DNA of 64,000 bases from 40CM-2-70-7 sp035505915 (lineage in GTDB: Bacteria; Gemmatimonadota; Gemmatimonadetes; Gemmatimonadales; GWC2-71-9): positions 115,900 through 179,899 of the forward strand of contig DATJQI010000054.1 of NCBI GenBank assembly GCA_035505915.1, in the 5' to 3' direction. The number at the start of each line of letters is the position of its first letter. The stretch's first letter is position 1. Below the pieces are notes generated by a model, which was not told where the DNA came from, did no database searches, and saw only the letters and a list, made by a program, of their open reading frames with translations. A program made the position numbers and the translations under genes. Positions 24,599-33,849 of the stretch are shown in pieces.

Positions 24599-25556
24599 CG
24601 TGGCGCTGATCGCGCTCGCGGCGCTCGCGCGCCCGCTCGCCGCGCAACGGGAGCTCGAGCTGCGCTACGGGCAGTGGTACCGCGGCGGCGACGGCGCGAC
24701 CTACGAGCTCCGCACCCACGCGCCGCTGTCCGGCGTCGTCTCGCAGACCTTCGGATTCACCGCGCTCATCAACGACCGCCTCGGACGGCACCAGGCGTAC
24801 TACGGTCTGGGGTGGGAGGCGCACATCTTCCGCGGCACGTACACGTTCGGACCGTACGCCCTCCTGGGCGCCGGGCTCGGGCTGTCGACCGACACGGCGC
24901 AGCAGGCGCTCGCCGCGTTGTGGAGCGTCGGCGGCGGACTCGAGTGGCGCCCGTTCGACCGGTTCGCCCTCGGACTCGAGGGGCGCTACCGCGTCGAGGA
25001 CCGCGGCCCCCGGGGATTCTGGGCGGGCGGCGGGTCCCCCCGAAAGGGCGTGTCGCTGTCCCTCGGGGTCGCGATCGGGCTGGGCGCGAGGCGGGACGGG
25101 ATCGCGAGCCGGCCGGGGAGCGGACTCCCGGCCGACGCGCCCCCGCAGCCGCCCACGACCATCACGGGGAACGCGGCCGACGTGGTGCGCACGGCCCTCG
25201 ACGTGCTCGGCACGCCGTATCAGTGGGGCGGCACCGCCGACAATGGGTTCGACTGTTCGGGATTGATCCAGTACGCGTACGGGCAGCACGGCATCCGCCT
25301 GCCGCGGGTGAGCCGGGATCAGGCGCACGCCGGGTCGGAAGTGACGCCGGTGGTCGAGGCGCTCCAACCCGGAGACCTCCTGCTCTTTTCGGCGCGTCCC
25401 GGTGCCGGCGTGACTCACGTCGGGATGTACGTCGGGGACGGGAAGTTCATCCACAGCGCGACCGGCGGCGTGAAGATCTCGCGGCTCGACGCCGCGGACC
25501 CGGAGGGCGCCTACTGGATCCCCCGCTGGGTCGGGGCGCGGAGAGTCATTCCGTGA
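24585..25556 (+). CDS. NlpC/P60 peptidase with N-terminal barrel-like domain
   Basis: The C-terminal domain (about residues 203-323) is an NlpC/P60 cysteine peptidase that cleaves peptidoglycan stem peptides. DNGFDCSGLIQYAY holds the catalytic Cys, THVGMYVGDG the His, and KFIHSATGG the third polar residue. The N-terminus has a signal peptide ending A-A-Q. Then about 150 residues alternate aromatic and glycine positions (YYGLGWEAHIF, YTFGPYALLGAGLGL, FALGLEGRYRV), like a small outer-membrane beta-barrel. A Pro/Ala linker joins the parts. This could tether a wall hydrolase to the outer membrane. The GTG start overlaps the upstream gene. Confidence 0.85.
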   Translation: MRRTDVALIALAALARPLAAQRELELRYGQWYRGGDGATYELRTHAPLSGVVSQTFGFTALINDRLGRHQAYYGLGWEAHIFRGTYTFGPYALLGAGLGLSTDTAQQALAALWSVGGGLEWRPFDRFALGLEGRYRVEDRGPRGFWAGGGSPRKGVSLSLGVAIGLGARRDGIASRPGSGLPADAPPQPPTTITGNAADVVRTALDVLGTPYQWGGTADNGFDCSGLIQYAYGQHGIRLPRVSRDQAHAGSEVTPVVEALQPGDLLLFSARPGAGVTHVGMYVGDGKFIHSATGGVKISRLDAADPEGAYWIPRWVGARRVIP

Positions 25557-25939
25557 GGCTGGGGACGGCGGTGCTGGCGCTGGCGGGCGCGGCTGCCTGC
25601 GCCCGGCGGGGCGTCCCGCAAGGTTCGCCGACCCCGCTGTCCCGCTACGAGATCCTGGTGCCGGGCCGTGATTCCTTGAGCGCGGCGCTGGCCGCGGCAT
25701 TTTCCCGCGAGGGGTTCACGGTACAAGGCGACGTCCGGGGTGGTGGCCGGCCCGCGGCGGCCCTGGTGCTTTGGCGGTTCGTGGATCCTTCGGGGCGGGG
25801 AAGCCTCGAGGCCCAGCTGGCCGATACCCGCCGCGGCACCGTTCTCGCCACTACCACCATTCCCGCCGACACTCTTCGGGACGATCTGCCGGCCCGGGCG
25901 ATGCTCATTGTCCGCGGCCTCTTAGCCCCCTCCCCTTGA
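25553..25939 (+). CDS. Small secreted protein, function unknown
   Basis: GTG 25553 overlaps the preceding stop by GTGA and gives 128 residues. The N-terminus is hydrophobic and ends A-A-A-C-A, which could be a weak lipobox, so a lipoprotein is possible but the -3 residue is not the usual Leu or Val. The rest is a small alpha/beta protein, with FSREGFTVQGDVRGGG and AQLADTRRGTVLATTTIPADTL. No family is recognised. Its stop codon overlaps the -35 box of the groESL promoter. Confidence 0.7.
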   Translation: MRLGTAVLALAGAAACARRGVPQGSPTPLSRYEILVPGRDSLSAALAAAFSREGFTVQGDVRGGGRPAAALVLWRFVDPSGRGSLEAQLADTRRGTVLATTTIPADTLRDDLPARAMLIVRGLLAPSP

Positions 25940-25967
25940 CTTAGGGCCTCAAAGGGGAGAGTATACC
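25936..25967 (+). promoter_or_regulatory. groESL promoter
   Basis: TTGACT at 25936-25941 is followed by AGTATA (25960, 18 bp spacing) or TATACC (25962, 20 bp). Transcription should begin near 25972, just at the left edge of the CIRCE operator. It is therefore a sigma-70-type promoter placed for HrcA repression. Confidence 0.6.
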
Positions 25968-25976
25968 ATCCGGTTG

Positions 25977-26003
25977 TTGGCACTCACCAAAGAGGAGTGC
26001 TAA
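25977..26003 (+). promoter_or_regulatory. CIRCE operator (HrcA binding site)
   Basis: TTGGCACTC, nine bases, GAGTGCTAA: an inverted repeat matching the CIRCE consensus TTAGCACTC-N9-GAGTGCTAA at 17 of 18 positions. CIRCE is bound by HrcA, which represses groESL and dnaK operons until heat shock. It sits directly downstream of the promoter and 50 bases before the groES ATG. Confidence 0.95.
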
Positions 26004-26053
26004 CAACGTTTCGTCGCAACCACTTAGTCCTGTACAGCTGGAGGCAGACGGTT

Positions 26054-26365
26054 ATGGCAACCGGAAGCAAGGGTGGGAAGCACAAGGTGCTTCCGCTCGG
26101 CGATCGGGTCGCGATCAAGCCGGCGGAGGAGACCGAGACGATGAAGGGCGGGCTCTACATCCCCGATACCGCGAAGGAAAAGCCGATCCAGGGCGACGTC
26201 GTCGCCGTCGGTCCCGGCCGGACGGAGAAGGGGGACAAGGTCCCGATGGAGCTGAAGGTGGGAGACCGGGTGATCTACGGGAAGTACTCCGGCACGCCGG
26301 TGGAGCTGGATGGTGAGGAGATCATCCTCATCAAGGAATCCGACGTCATCGCGAAGCTCGGTTAA
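26054..26365 (+). CDS. groES: Co-chaperonin GroES
   Basis: GroES is the heptameric lid of the GroEL folding chamber. The ATG at 26054 is preceded by GGAGG and gives 103 residues. KVLPLGDRVAIKP near the N-terminus and the mobile-loop/roof region (GGLYIPDTAKEKPIQGDVVAVGPG) are typical. An in-frame GTG at 25997 inside CIRCE would add 19 unrelated residues and was not chosen. The N-terminus has an extra basic ATGSKGGKHK compared with most GroES. groEL follows after 12 bases with its own ribosome-binding site. Confidence 0.97.
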   Translation: MATGSKGGKHKVLPLGDRVAIKPAEETETMKGGLYIPDTAKEKPIQGDVVAVGPGRTEKGDKVPMELKVGDRVIYGKYSGTPVELDGEEIILIKESDVIAKLG

Positions 26366-26377
26366 GGAGACATACAG

Positions 26378-28012
<1,635 letters not shown>

Positions 28013-28198
28013 ACGGCTAGACGCACAGACGCACAGACGCACAGACGCCTAGACGCACAGACGCCTAGACGCACAGACGCCTAGACGCACAGACGCCTAG
28101 ACGCACAGACGCACAGATGGGGATCGGCTGGTCGGTTACAGGGGGGCTATCCTGTTATCGGCCAGCCGTTTCCCATCTGTGCGTCTGCGCGTCTAGCC
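28013..28198. repeat. Octamer-armed palindromic element after groEL
   Basis: Twelve perfect octamers run from 28021 to 28116 in the order A-A-A-B-A-B-A-B-A-B-A-A, where A is ACGCACAG and B is ACGCCTAG. They are preceded by ACGGCTAG. A central hairpin follows: 28125-28142 pairs with 28151-28168 (15 of 18 matches, two of the three differences being wobble pairs) around the loop GGGGCTAT. The right arm (28172-28198) is the inverted complement of a shortened left arm: GGCTAG, ACGCGCAG, ACGCACAG, ATGGG. The whole 186-bp element is an imperfect palindrome filling the groEL-to-28212 gap. There is no open reading frame in it. Confidence 0.9.
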
Positions 28199-28211
28199 TT
28201 ATGTTGTACTC

Positions 28212-30311
28212 GTGACCGCGCAGCCCCCCCTCCCCCCCAGTCCTCCCCCGGTGGCCGGCCCTCAGAAGGAGCGGGCCGCCCTGTCCCGGGAGCTGGGGGA
28301 GTTCCTGATCGAGCTGTCGATCGCCCTCCATAAGCACTCGATGTACCCCTCGGGGCATCCCTCCCTCCAGCCGGCCGCCGCCGGCGTGCTCCGACGCCTG
28401 ATCAACCTCCTGCAGGAGCGGCCGACGCTGTCGCTGGGGGTGGCCCGGAACCAGCTCATCATCGAGGGGGTCGCCACCGATTCCAAACACCCGGTGCTCT
28501 CCGAGCTCGCCGGCCGCCTCCACCGCCATCACCTGGGCGCCGTGAGCTTTGCGCGCGGGGTGGAGGGGGGCGAGATCGAGGACGCGCTTCGGGTCCTCTC
28601 CGTGGAGCCGGGGCGGGGCGTCGAGGCCATCGGCCTGCAGAACCGTGAGCTGATCCCGCAGTGGGACCACGTCAAGGTGCACCCCCTGACCTACGACCGG
28701 CTCGAGCTCCTGGACGACGAAGGGAACCCGGTCGGCTCGAAGGCCGAGCGGGCCAAGGCGGCGCAGCTGTGGATCGGCCTGGCGCGGGCGGCGCTGGCGG
28801 GCGAGCTGGAGGAGGATGCCGCCTCCGACATGAAACCCGCCGTCGTGGCGCAGGCCATCGACCAGCACGGCCGGGGCGAGGCCTACGACCAGGTCATCGT
28901 CGGCTACCTCCTCCAGATCGCGGAGGAGTTGAAGACCGTCGGCGGCCGGGAGGCGGTGGAGCTCCGGCGCCGCACTTCCCGGATGATTTCCGAGCTCCGG
29001 CCCGAGACGCTGTCGCGCCTCGTGGAAATGGGCGGGGACCTGGGGCAGCGCAACAAGTTCGTGCTCGACGCGACGCACGGGATGGCGGTGGACGCCGTGC
29101 TCGAAATCGTGCGCGCGTACGCCACCAGCTCCAACCAGAACATCTCGCATTCCCTGGTGCGCATGCTGTCGAAACTGGCCGCGCACGCGGAGCAGGGGAC
29201 CGCCGAAGTGCGGCCGCTGGCCGACGCCGCGCTCCGGGAGCAGGTGCAGCAGCTGCTCACCGGATGGCAGCTGGAGGATCCCAACCCCGGCGCCTACGGC
29301 ACCGCGCTGCAGCGGATGTCGCGGGCCGCGCCCCTCTTCGCGGCGCCGGCCGAGTCGGTGTTCGGCCCGGAGGACGAGCGCCTGGTGGAGATGAGCCTGG
29401 AGCTCGACGTCGTCGGTCCCGCGGTGTGGCGGGCGGTGCGGAACATGGTGAGCGGCGACGCGCTCCCGCGCTTGCTCGAGCTCATCGAGGGCGCGCCCCC
29501 GAACACGCGCGCGGCCACCGAAGTCCGGAACCGCACCTTCACCGCCGACGCCGTCGCGCAGGTGCTCTCGGTCGAGCCGCCCGACTTCGCCCTGCTGGAC
29601 CGGCTGCTGCCGATGGTGGGGCCGGCGGCGGCGGGACCGCTCCTCGACGCGCTCGCCACCGCCAACGCGCGCGCCACCCGTCGCGGGCTCCTCGACCGCC
29701 TCGGCAAACTGGGGCCGGCCCTGGCGCACGCCATCGTGCCCCGGCTTTCGGACGAGCGCTGGTACGTGGTGCGCAATCTCCTCGCGCTGCTCGACGACCT
29801 GCCCGAGCTGCCGGCGGGGTTCTCGCCGGCCGCGTTCCACGCCCATTCGGACCCGCGGGTGCGGCGGCAGGCGTTGAAGCTCGAGCTCCGCCATCCCGCC
29901 GAGCGCGAGCGGGCGCTCCTGACCGCCCTCGGTGACCGCGATCGGCAGACGCTCCACCTCGCGCTGGTGGCGGCGCAGACCGCGTGCCCGCCCTCGGCGG
30001 TGCCGCTCCTCCTGCAGCGCGCGCGGGACGAAGCGCTCCCGTCCGATTACCGGGCCCTCGCCATCAAGGCGCTCGGCCGCTCCCGCGCGCCGGAGGCCCT
30101 GTTGATTCTGGTCGACCTGACCGACGGCGGGCGGACGCTCCTGGGCCGACCCAAGCTCAAGCCGAAATCGCCCGAGCTCCTGGCCGCGCTCTCGGCCCTG
30201 GCGGCGGGGTGGGGGACGGACGACCGCGCGACGGCGGTCCTGGCCCGCGCCGCCCAGCACGCGGACGCGGACGTCCGCGCGGCGACCGACCCCAGCATCG
30301 GGACCGCATGA
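28212..30311 (+). CDS. HEAT-type repeat protein with YxxGHP N-terminal domain
   Basis: The 699-residue soluble protein has three visible parts. After a Pro-rich start, residues 25-135 form a domain with YPSGHP near 46-51 and a final FARGVEGGEIEDALRVL. A similar arrangement occurs in the next gene's product. Residues 150-400 are helical. Residues 400-690 contain repeated helical pairs with Leu/Ala spacing (LLDALATANARATRRGLLDRLGK, LLALLDDLPELP, LALVAAQTACPPSAVPLLLQ) that resemble HEAT repeats. No catalytic motif is seen. It overlaps the HD-GYP gene by ATGA, so the two probably act together. A TATGTT at 28200-28205 could be a -10 giving a leaderless GTG start. Confidence 0.8.
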   Translation: MTAQPPLPPSPPPVAGPQKERAALSRELGEFLIELSIALHKHSMYPSGHPSLQPAAAGVLRRLINLLQERPTLSLGVARNQLIIEGVATDSKHPVLSELAGRLHRHHLGAVSFARGVEGGEIEDALRVLSVEPGRGVEAIGLQNRELIPQWDHVKVHPLTYDRLELLDDEGNPVGSKAERAKAAQLWIGLARAALAGELEEDAASDMKPAVVAQAIDQHGRGEAYDQVIVGYLLQIAEELKTVGGREAVELRRRTSRMISELRPETLSRLVEMGGDLGQRNKFVLDATHGMAVDAVLEIVRAYATSSNQNISHSLVRMLSKLAAHAEQGTAEVRPLADAALREQVQQLLTGWQLEDPNPGAYGTALQRMSRAAPLFAAPAESVFGPEDERLVEMSLELDVVGPAVWRAVRNMVSGDALPRLLELIEGAPPNTRAATEVRNRTFTADAVAQVLSVEPPDFALLDRLLPMVGPAAAGPLLDALATANARATRRGLLDRLGKLGPALAHAIVPRLSDERWYVVRNLLALLDDLPELPAGFSPAAFHAHSDPRVRRQALKLELRHPAERERALLTALGDRDRQTLHLALVAAQTACPPSAVPLLLQRARDEALPSDYRALAIKALGRSRAPEALLILVDLTDGGRTLLGRPKLKPKSPELLAALSALAAGWGTDDRATAVLARAAQHADADVRAATDPSIGTA

Positions 30312-31573
30312 GCGATCCGGTCAAGTTCCTCGGCTCTCTGGCCCAGGCGCTCGCCGGGATGTCCCTCTACGGGGACGGGCATCCGGCGCGCATGCGGGGC
30401 ATCGACGCCGCGTTCGAGCAGCTCGCCGGTCTCCAGAAGGAGACTCCCACGCCCCTCTTCACCTTCCTGGGCGACGAGGTGGTGTACGGGAAAATGCCGC
30501 TGCGGGAGCTCAAGGCCTGGGACTGGTCCATGCGTCTGGCCCAGGCCGGGATCCAGCGCCTGGAGTTCGCTCCGGGAGTGACCCGGGACGAGTTCGAGGT
30601 CTTCCTGGAGGAGGTCCTGGCCCGGCTGACCCTCGCCACCATCGACACGTCCGAGGCGCGCCAGACCCGCCGCACGAGCATCAAGTTCGGGAGCGTGGGC
30701 ATCCGCGGCGAGCAGCCGGGCCCGCGGGACGACCTCCTGCCCACGGCCACCATCCGGTTCTCGCTGGGTGAGGAGGCCGAGGCGATCCGGTGGATGCACG
30801 ACGAGGTGAAGACCCACGGGGCCTTGCCGCTCGCCGAAGCGGAGGCGGTGGTCCGCTCGCTGTCGGTGGCGATGCACGGTGACCGCCAGCTCGTGCTGCC
30901 CCTGCTGCAGCTCAAGGAGTTCGACCAGTACACCACGACGCACTCGATGAACGTCTCCGTGCTCGCGATGGCGCTGGCGGAATTCATGGGGATGGGCGCG
31001 AACGACGTACGCGGGTTCGGCGTGGCCGGGCTGCTGCACGACCTGGGCAAGATCAAGATTCCGCTCGAGATCCTCACCAAGCCCGGCAAGCTCACGCCCG
31101 ACGAGCGGCTGGTGATGAACCAGCACCCCGAGCAGGGCGCGCGGATCATTCTCGAGTCCGAGGAGGAGCTGGATCTCGCCGCGATCGTCGCCTACGAGCA
31201 TCACATCATGCTCAACGGCGGCGGATACCCGCGGATGCACTACGGCCGGCCCTGCCACCGGGCCAGCAACCTGGTGCACGTCTGCGACGTCTACGACGCC
31301 CTGCGCACCAAGCGCCCGTATCGCGATGCGTGGGAGGCGGACCGCATCCTGCCGTACCTGGAGGGCCGGGCGGGGATGGAGTTCGACCCCGACGTCGTGC
31401 AGGCGTTCATGTCGATGATGCGGAAATGGGAGCCGCGGGTCGCCGTGCTGACGGAGGAGCAGGCCGCGGCCGCGGTCGCACCCGGGAACGGCTCCGGGGT
31501 ATCGGCGTCCGTACCGCCGGCGGCGGAGTCTCCGCCGGCGGAGCCGCCGCCATCTGGTCCCTCAGCGTCGTGA
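30308..31573 (+). CDS. HD-GYP domain phosphodiesterase
   Basis: HD-GYP proteins hydrolyse cyclic di-GMP or related nucleotides. ATG 30308, overlapping the previous stop, gives 421 residues. The catalytic domain (about 200-380) contains TTTHSMNVSVL, GLLHDLGKIKIP with the HD pair, MNQHPEQGARI, EHHIMLNGGGYP with the GYP signature, and CDVYDALRTKRPYR. The metal-binding His and Asp positions appear intact. The N-terminal 110 residues carry YGDGHP and GIQRLEFAPGVTRDEFEVFL, resembling the N-terminus of the upstream protein; no receiver domain is present. The tail is Pro/Ala/Ser-rich and probably disordered. Confidence 0.92.
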   Translation: MSDPVKFLGSLAQALAGMSLYGDGHPARMRGIDAAFEQLAGLQKETPTPLFTFLGDEVVYGKMPLRELKAWDWSMRLAQAGIQRLEFAPGVTRDEFEVFLEEVLARLTLATIDTSEARQTRRTSIKFGSVGIRGEQPGPRDDLLPTATIRFSLGEEAEAIRWMHDEVKTHGALPLAEAEAVVRSLSVAMHGDRQLVLPLLQLKEFDQYTTTHSMNVSVLAMALAEFMGMGANDVRGFGVAGLLHDLGKIKIPLEILTKPGKLTPDERLVMNQHPEQGARIILESEEELDLAAIVAYEHHIMLNGGGYPRMHYGRPCHRASNLVHVCDVYDALRTKRPYRDAWEADRILPYLEGRAGMEFDPDVVQAFMSMMRKWEPRVAVLTEEQAAAAVAPGNGSGVSASVPPAAESPPAEPPPSGPSAS

Positions 31574-31968
31574 GGTTGCGCATGCGGTGTCGCACGGTAT
31601 GGTCGCTGGTCCTCGTGCTGCTGGCGCGTCCCGCCGCGGGGCAGAGTCCCCGGCGAGTCCACCTCGAAGGCGAGTGGGAGGCGAAAGCCTCCGACGGACT
31701 CCACTACGTCATGGTGCGCGCCGACTCCTCGGCGCAGTTCGGCGAGCAGGTGGCGCGGTGGCGGGTGGTGGGGGACAGCATGTGGTTCACGCTGGGGGAC
31801 GGCGCGTGGCAGGTGTACGGCCTGAAGATCTCGGGCGACAAGCTCACCCTGTCGGGCGGCGACCTCGACAAGCCGGTGACGCTGCGGCGGGTCGGTCCGC
31901 CGACGCCGCGCCCGGCGGGACTCGTGGTGCCGGATGCGCCGCCCGACACGGCGCGCGCCTGGAACTAG
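31570..31968 (+). CDS. Small secreted protein, function unknown
   Basis: GTG 31570 overlaps the HD-GYP stop by GTGA and gives 132 residues. A basic N-terminus and a hydrophobic stretch end with A-A-G-Q-S, a good signal-peptide cleavage site near residue 25. The mature part is beta-rich (WEAKASDGLHYVMVRAD, DSMWFTLGDGAWQVYGLKISGDKLTLSGG), like a lipocalin-type or DUF-type periplasmic fold, but no family is recognised. It ends base-to-base with the convergent kinase gene, without a visible terminator. Confidence 0.7.
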   Translation: MRLRMRCRTVWSLVLVLLARPAAGQSPRRVHLEGEWEAKASDGLHYVMVRADSSAQFGEQVARWRVVGDSMWFTLGDGAWQVYGLKISGDKLTLSGGDLDKPVTLRRVGPPTPRPAGLVVPDAPPDTARAWN

Positions 31969-33849
31969 CTACTGCGCCAGGATGTGGGTCTCGGGAATTC
32001 CCGTGATCCGCCAGCCCGACTTCTCGCGGTGGAAGGTCATCGCCGATACCTGCGTCCATTCCTGGGGGACGCGGGCCTGCGTCCGCAGGTCCCGGAAATG
32101 TCCGCGGACGACGCCGCGGGCGGTCGCGCCCTTCACCGTGAGTGAGTCCGCGGCGAACGTCGCGTCGACGCTGATCACCCCGTCGAACAAGCGCTGCCAG
32201 TCGGATGCCTCGCGATCGGTGATCGTCGGGTAGAGGGTCCGCATGTTCGCCACCTGCCGGCTCTGAATGGCCCGCGCGAAATCCGACAGCAGCTGGTTGA
32301 TGGCGCCCCGCGGGTCGCTCGGTTGCGGCGTGACCGTGCGCACCCGCGCCCCGGCCGCGACGGCGGCGTTCTCGGCCGCGGCGGCGGCCAGTGCCGCCAT
32401 CACGTAGTTCCGGTTCTCGAACAGGGAGTCGGCCTGGGCGAGGGCGGCCGGCGCACCCGTGGGAGCCCGGCCGGGCTTGATCGAGTGCACGAGCGTCGTC
32501 GCGTGATCGAGACGCCGGCGGGCGTCCGTCCGCGCGCTGTCCGTCTCCGACATGGCTTTCCGGTACTCCGTGCGCGCGCCGCTGTATCCGGCGGTCGCCC
32601 GGACCGGATCCGCTCCCCGCGCCGCCTGGTCGGCGGCCAGGAGCATCCCGTCGGCCACCAGCATGGAGGGGACATTGTTGACGAGGGCCCCCGCCGCCAG
32701 GGCGCGCCCCCGGGCGCCATAGGCGGAATCCCGCGTCGCCGAGAGCCGCGGGGCGAGACCCGCGATGGGGCGCGGATCGAAGAGCGGGGGATTCGGATGC
32801 CGGGGCGGGATGGTCACGGCCACGGGGGCCGGCGCGGTGGGTGCCGACAGCGAGAAGTACGCGGCCACGATCGCGGCGGCGAGCAAGCCGAGGAGCGCCA
32901 CCAGCCGGACGCGCAGGGAGGTCGGGGCCGCCAGGCGGAGCGAGATCCGCGTGAAGGGCGAGCGGAACCGGTCGATCTGCTCCGTCGTGGTCGTCGTGGG
33001 GTCGGACAGCGCGTGCCGGATTCCCAGGAGCGTGGTCCGGAATTCGTCCGCCGTGGCGAACCGCTCGCCGGGCGTCTTGGCCATCGCCTTGAGCGTCACC
33101 CGCTCGAGCGACGCCGGAATGGACGGCGCCACGGTGCGGAGCGGCTTGGGCGTGGTGGACAGCACCTGGTAGAAGACGCCGTGGACGGTCTCGGCTTCGA
33201 ACGGCCGTTCATAGGTGAGCAGCTCGTAGAGGAGGCAGCCCGCGGCGAAGACGTCGGTGGCCGGCGTAATGTCACCGTTGGTGATCTGCTCCGGCGCCAT
33301 GTAGGAAGGCGTCCCGACGATCACGCCGCCCGAGCCGGTGTTGTCGGCGTTCTGCAGCCGGGCGATCCCGAAGTCCATGATCTTGAGACGCCCGTCCGCG
33401 GCGATCCGGACATTCGACGGCTTGATGTCACGGTGGATGACGCCGCGGGCGTGCGCGTAGCCCAGACCCTGGAGCAGCTCCACGACGAGGTCCAGCTTGT
33501 GCTCGAGGGGGAGCGGGGCGCGCACCGCGATCAGATCCGACAGGTCCCGTCCTTCCACCAGCTCCATGGCGATGAACAGCTGGCCCTCGGATTCCCCGAG
33601 GTCGTAGACCGTGACGATGTTGGGGTGCTGGAGCGCCGCGGCGGCGCGCGCCTCGCGGTGGAACCGCTCGCGCAGCTCCTGCGTGCGTCCGAACGACGGG
33701 TTGAGGAGCTTCAGCGCCACGAACCGGCGCAGGACCGAGTCGTAGGCCTTCCACACGACCCCCATCGCGCCCTCGCCGATGCGCTCGTGCAGCTCGAACT
33801 TGTGCAGGCGCCGGTACGCGCCGTCGCCGGCCGGCGCCTCCGGATCCAT
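31969..33849 (-). CDS. Transmembrane Ser/Thr protein kinase (PknB type)
   Basis: ATG at 33849 gives 626 residues. The kinase domain (about 18-280) has IGEGAMGVVWKAYD, the Lys in VALKLL, HRDIKPSN, DFGIAR and GTPSYMAPEQ, so it should be active. A Thr-rich juxtamembrane stretch precedes a single membrane helix at about residues 324-345. The outer part is Pro-rich, then helical. It ends with an NTF2/SnoaL-like 110-residue domain (INQLLSDFARAIQSRQVANMRTLYP, then VRGHFRDLRTQ) that could be a sensor. A longer in-frame extension exists but overlaps the upstream gene, and TGATG coupling supports this start. It is the last gene of a five-gene operon. Confidence 0.92.
   Translation of the reverse strand: MDPEAPAGDGAYRRLHKFELHERIGEGAMGVVWKAYDSVLRRFVALKLLNPSFGRTQELRERFHREARAAAALQHPNIVTVYDLGESEGQLFIAMELVEGRDLSDLIAVRAPLPLEHKLDLVVELLQGLGYAHARGVIHRDIKPSNVRIAADGRLKIMDFGIARLQNADNTGSGGVIVGTPSYMAPEQITNGDITPATDVFAAGCLLYELLTYERPFEAETVHGVFYQVLSTTPKPLRTVAPSIPASLERVTLKAMAKTPGERFATADEFRTTLLGIRHALSDPTTTTTEQIDRFRSPFTRISLRLAAPTSLRVRLVALLGLLAAAIVAAYFSLSAPTAPAPVAVTIPPRHPNPPLFDPRPIAGLAPRLSATRDSAYGARGRALAAGALVNNVPSMLVADGMLLAADQAARGADPVRATAGYSGARTEYRKAMSETDSARTDARRRLDHATTLVHSIKPGRAPTGAPAALAQADSLFENRNYVMAALAAAAAENAAVAAGARVRTVTPQPSDPRGAINQLLSDFARAIQSRQVANMRTLYPTITDREASDWQRLFDGVISVDATFAADSLTVKGATARGVVRGHFRDLRTQARVPQEWTQVSAMTFHREKSGWRITGIPETHILAQ

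Noticed and set aside
25997..26053. In-frame upstream extension of groES from a GTG
   Set aside because: The GTG lies inside the CIRCE operator, the added residues are unlike GroES, and the ATG at 26054 has a proper ribosome-binding site.
28021..28116. Octamer array considered as a CRISPR
   Set aside because: Units are only 8 bp, contiguous and without spacers, and no cas gene is near.
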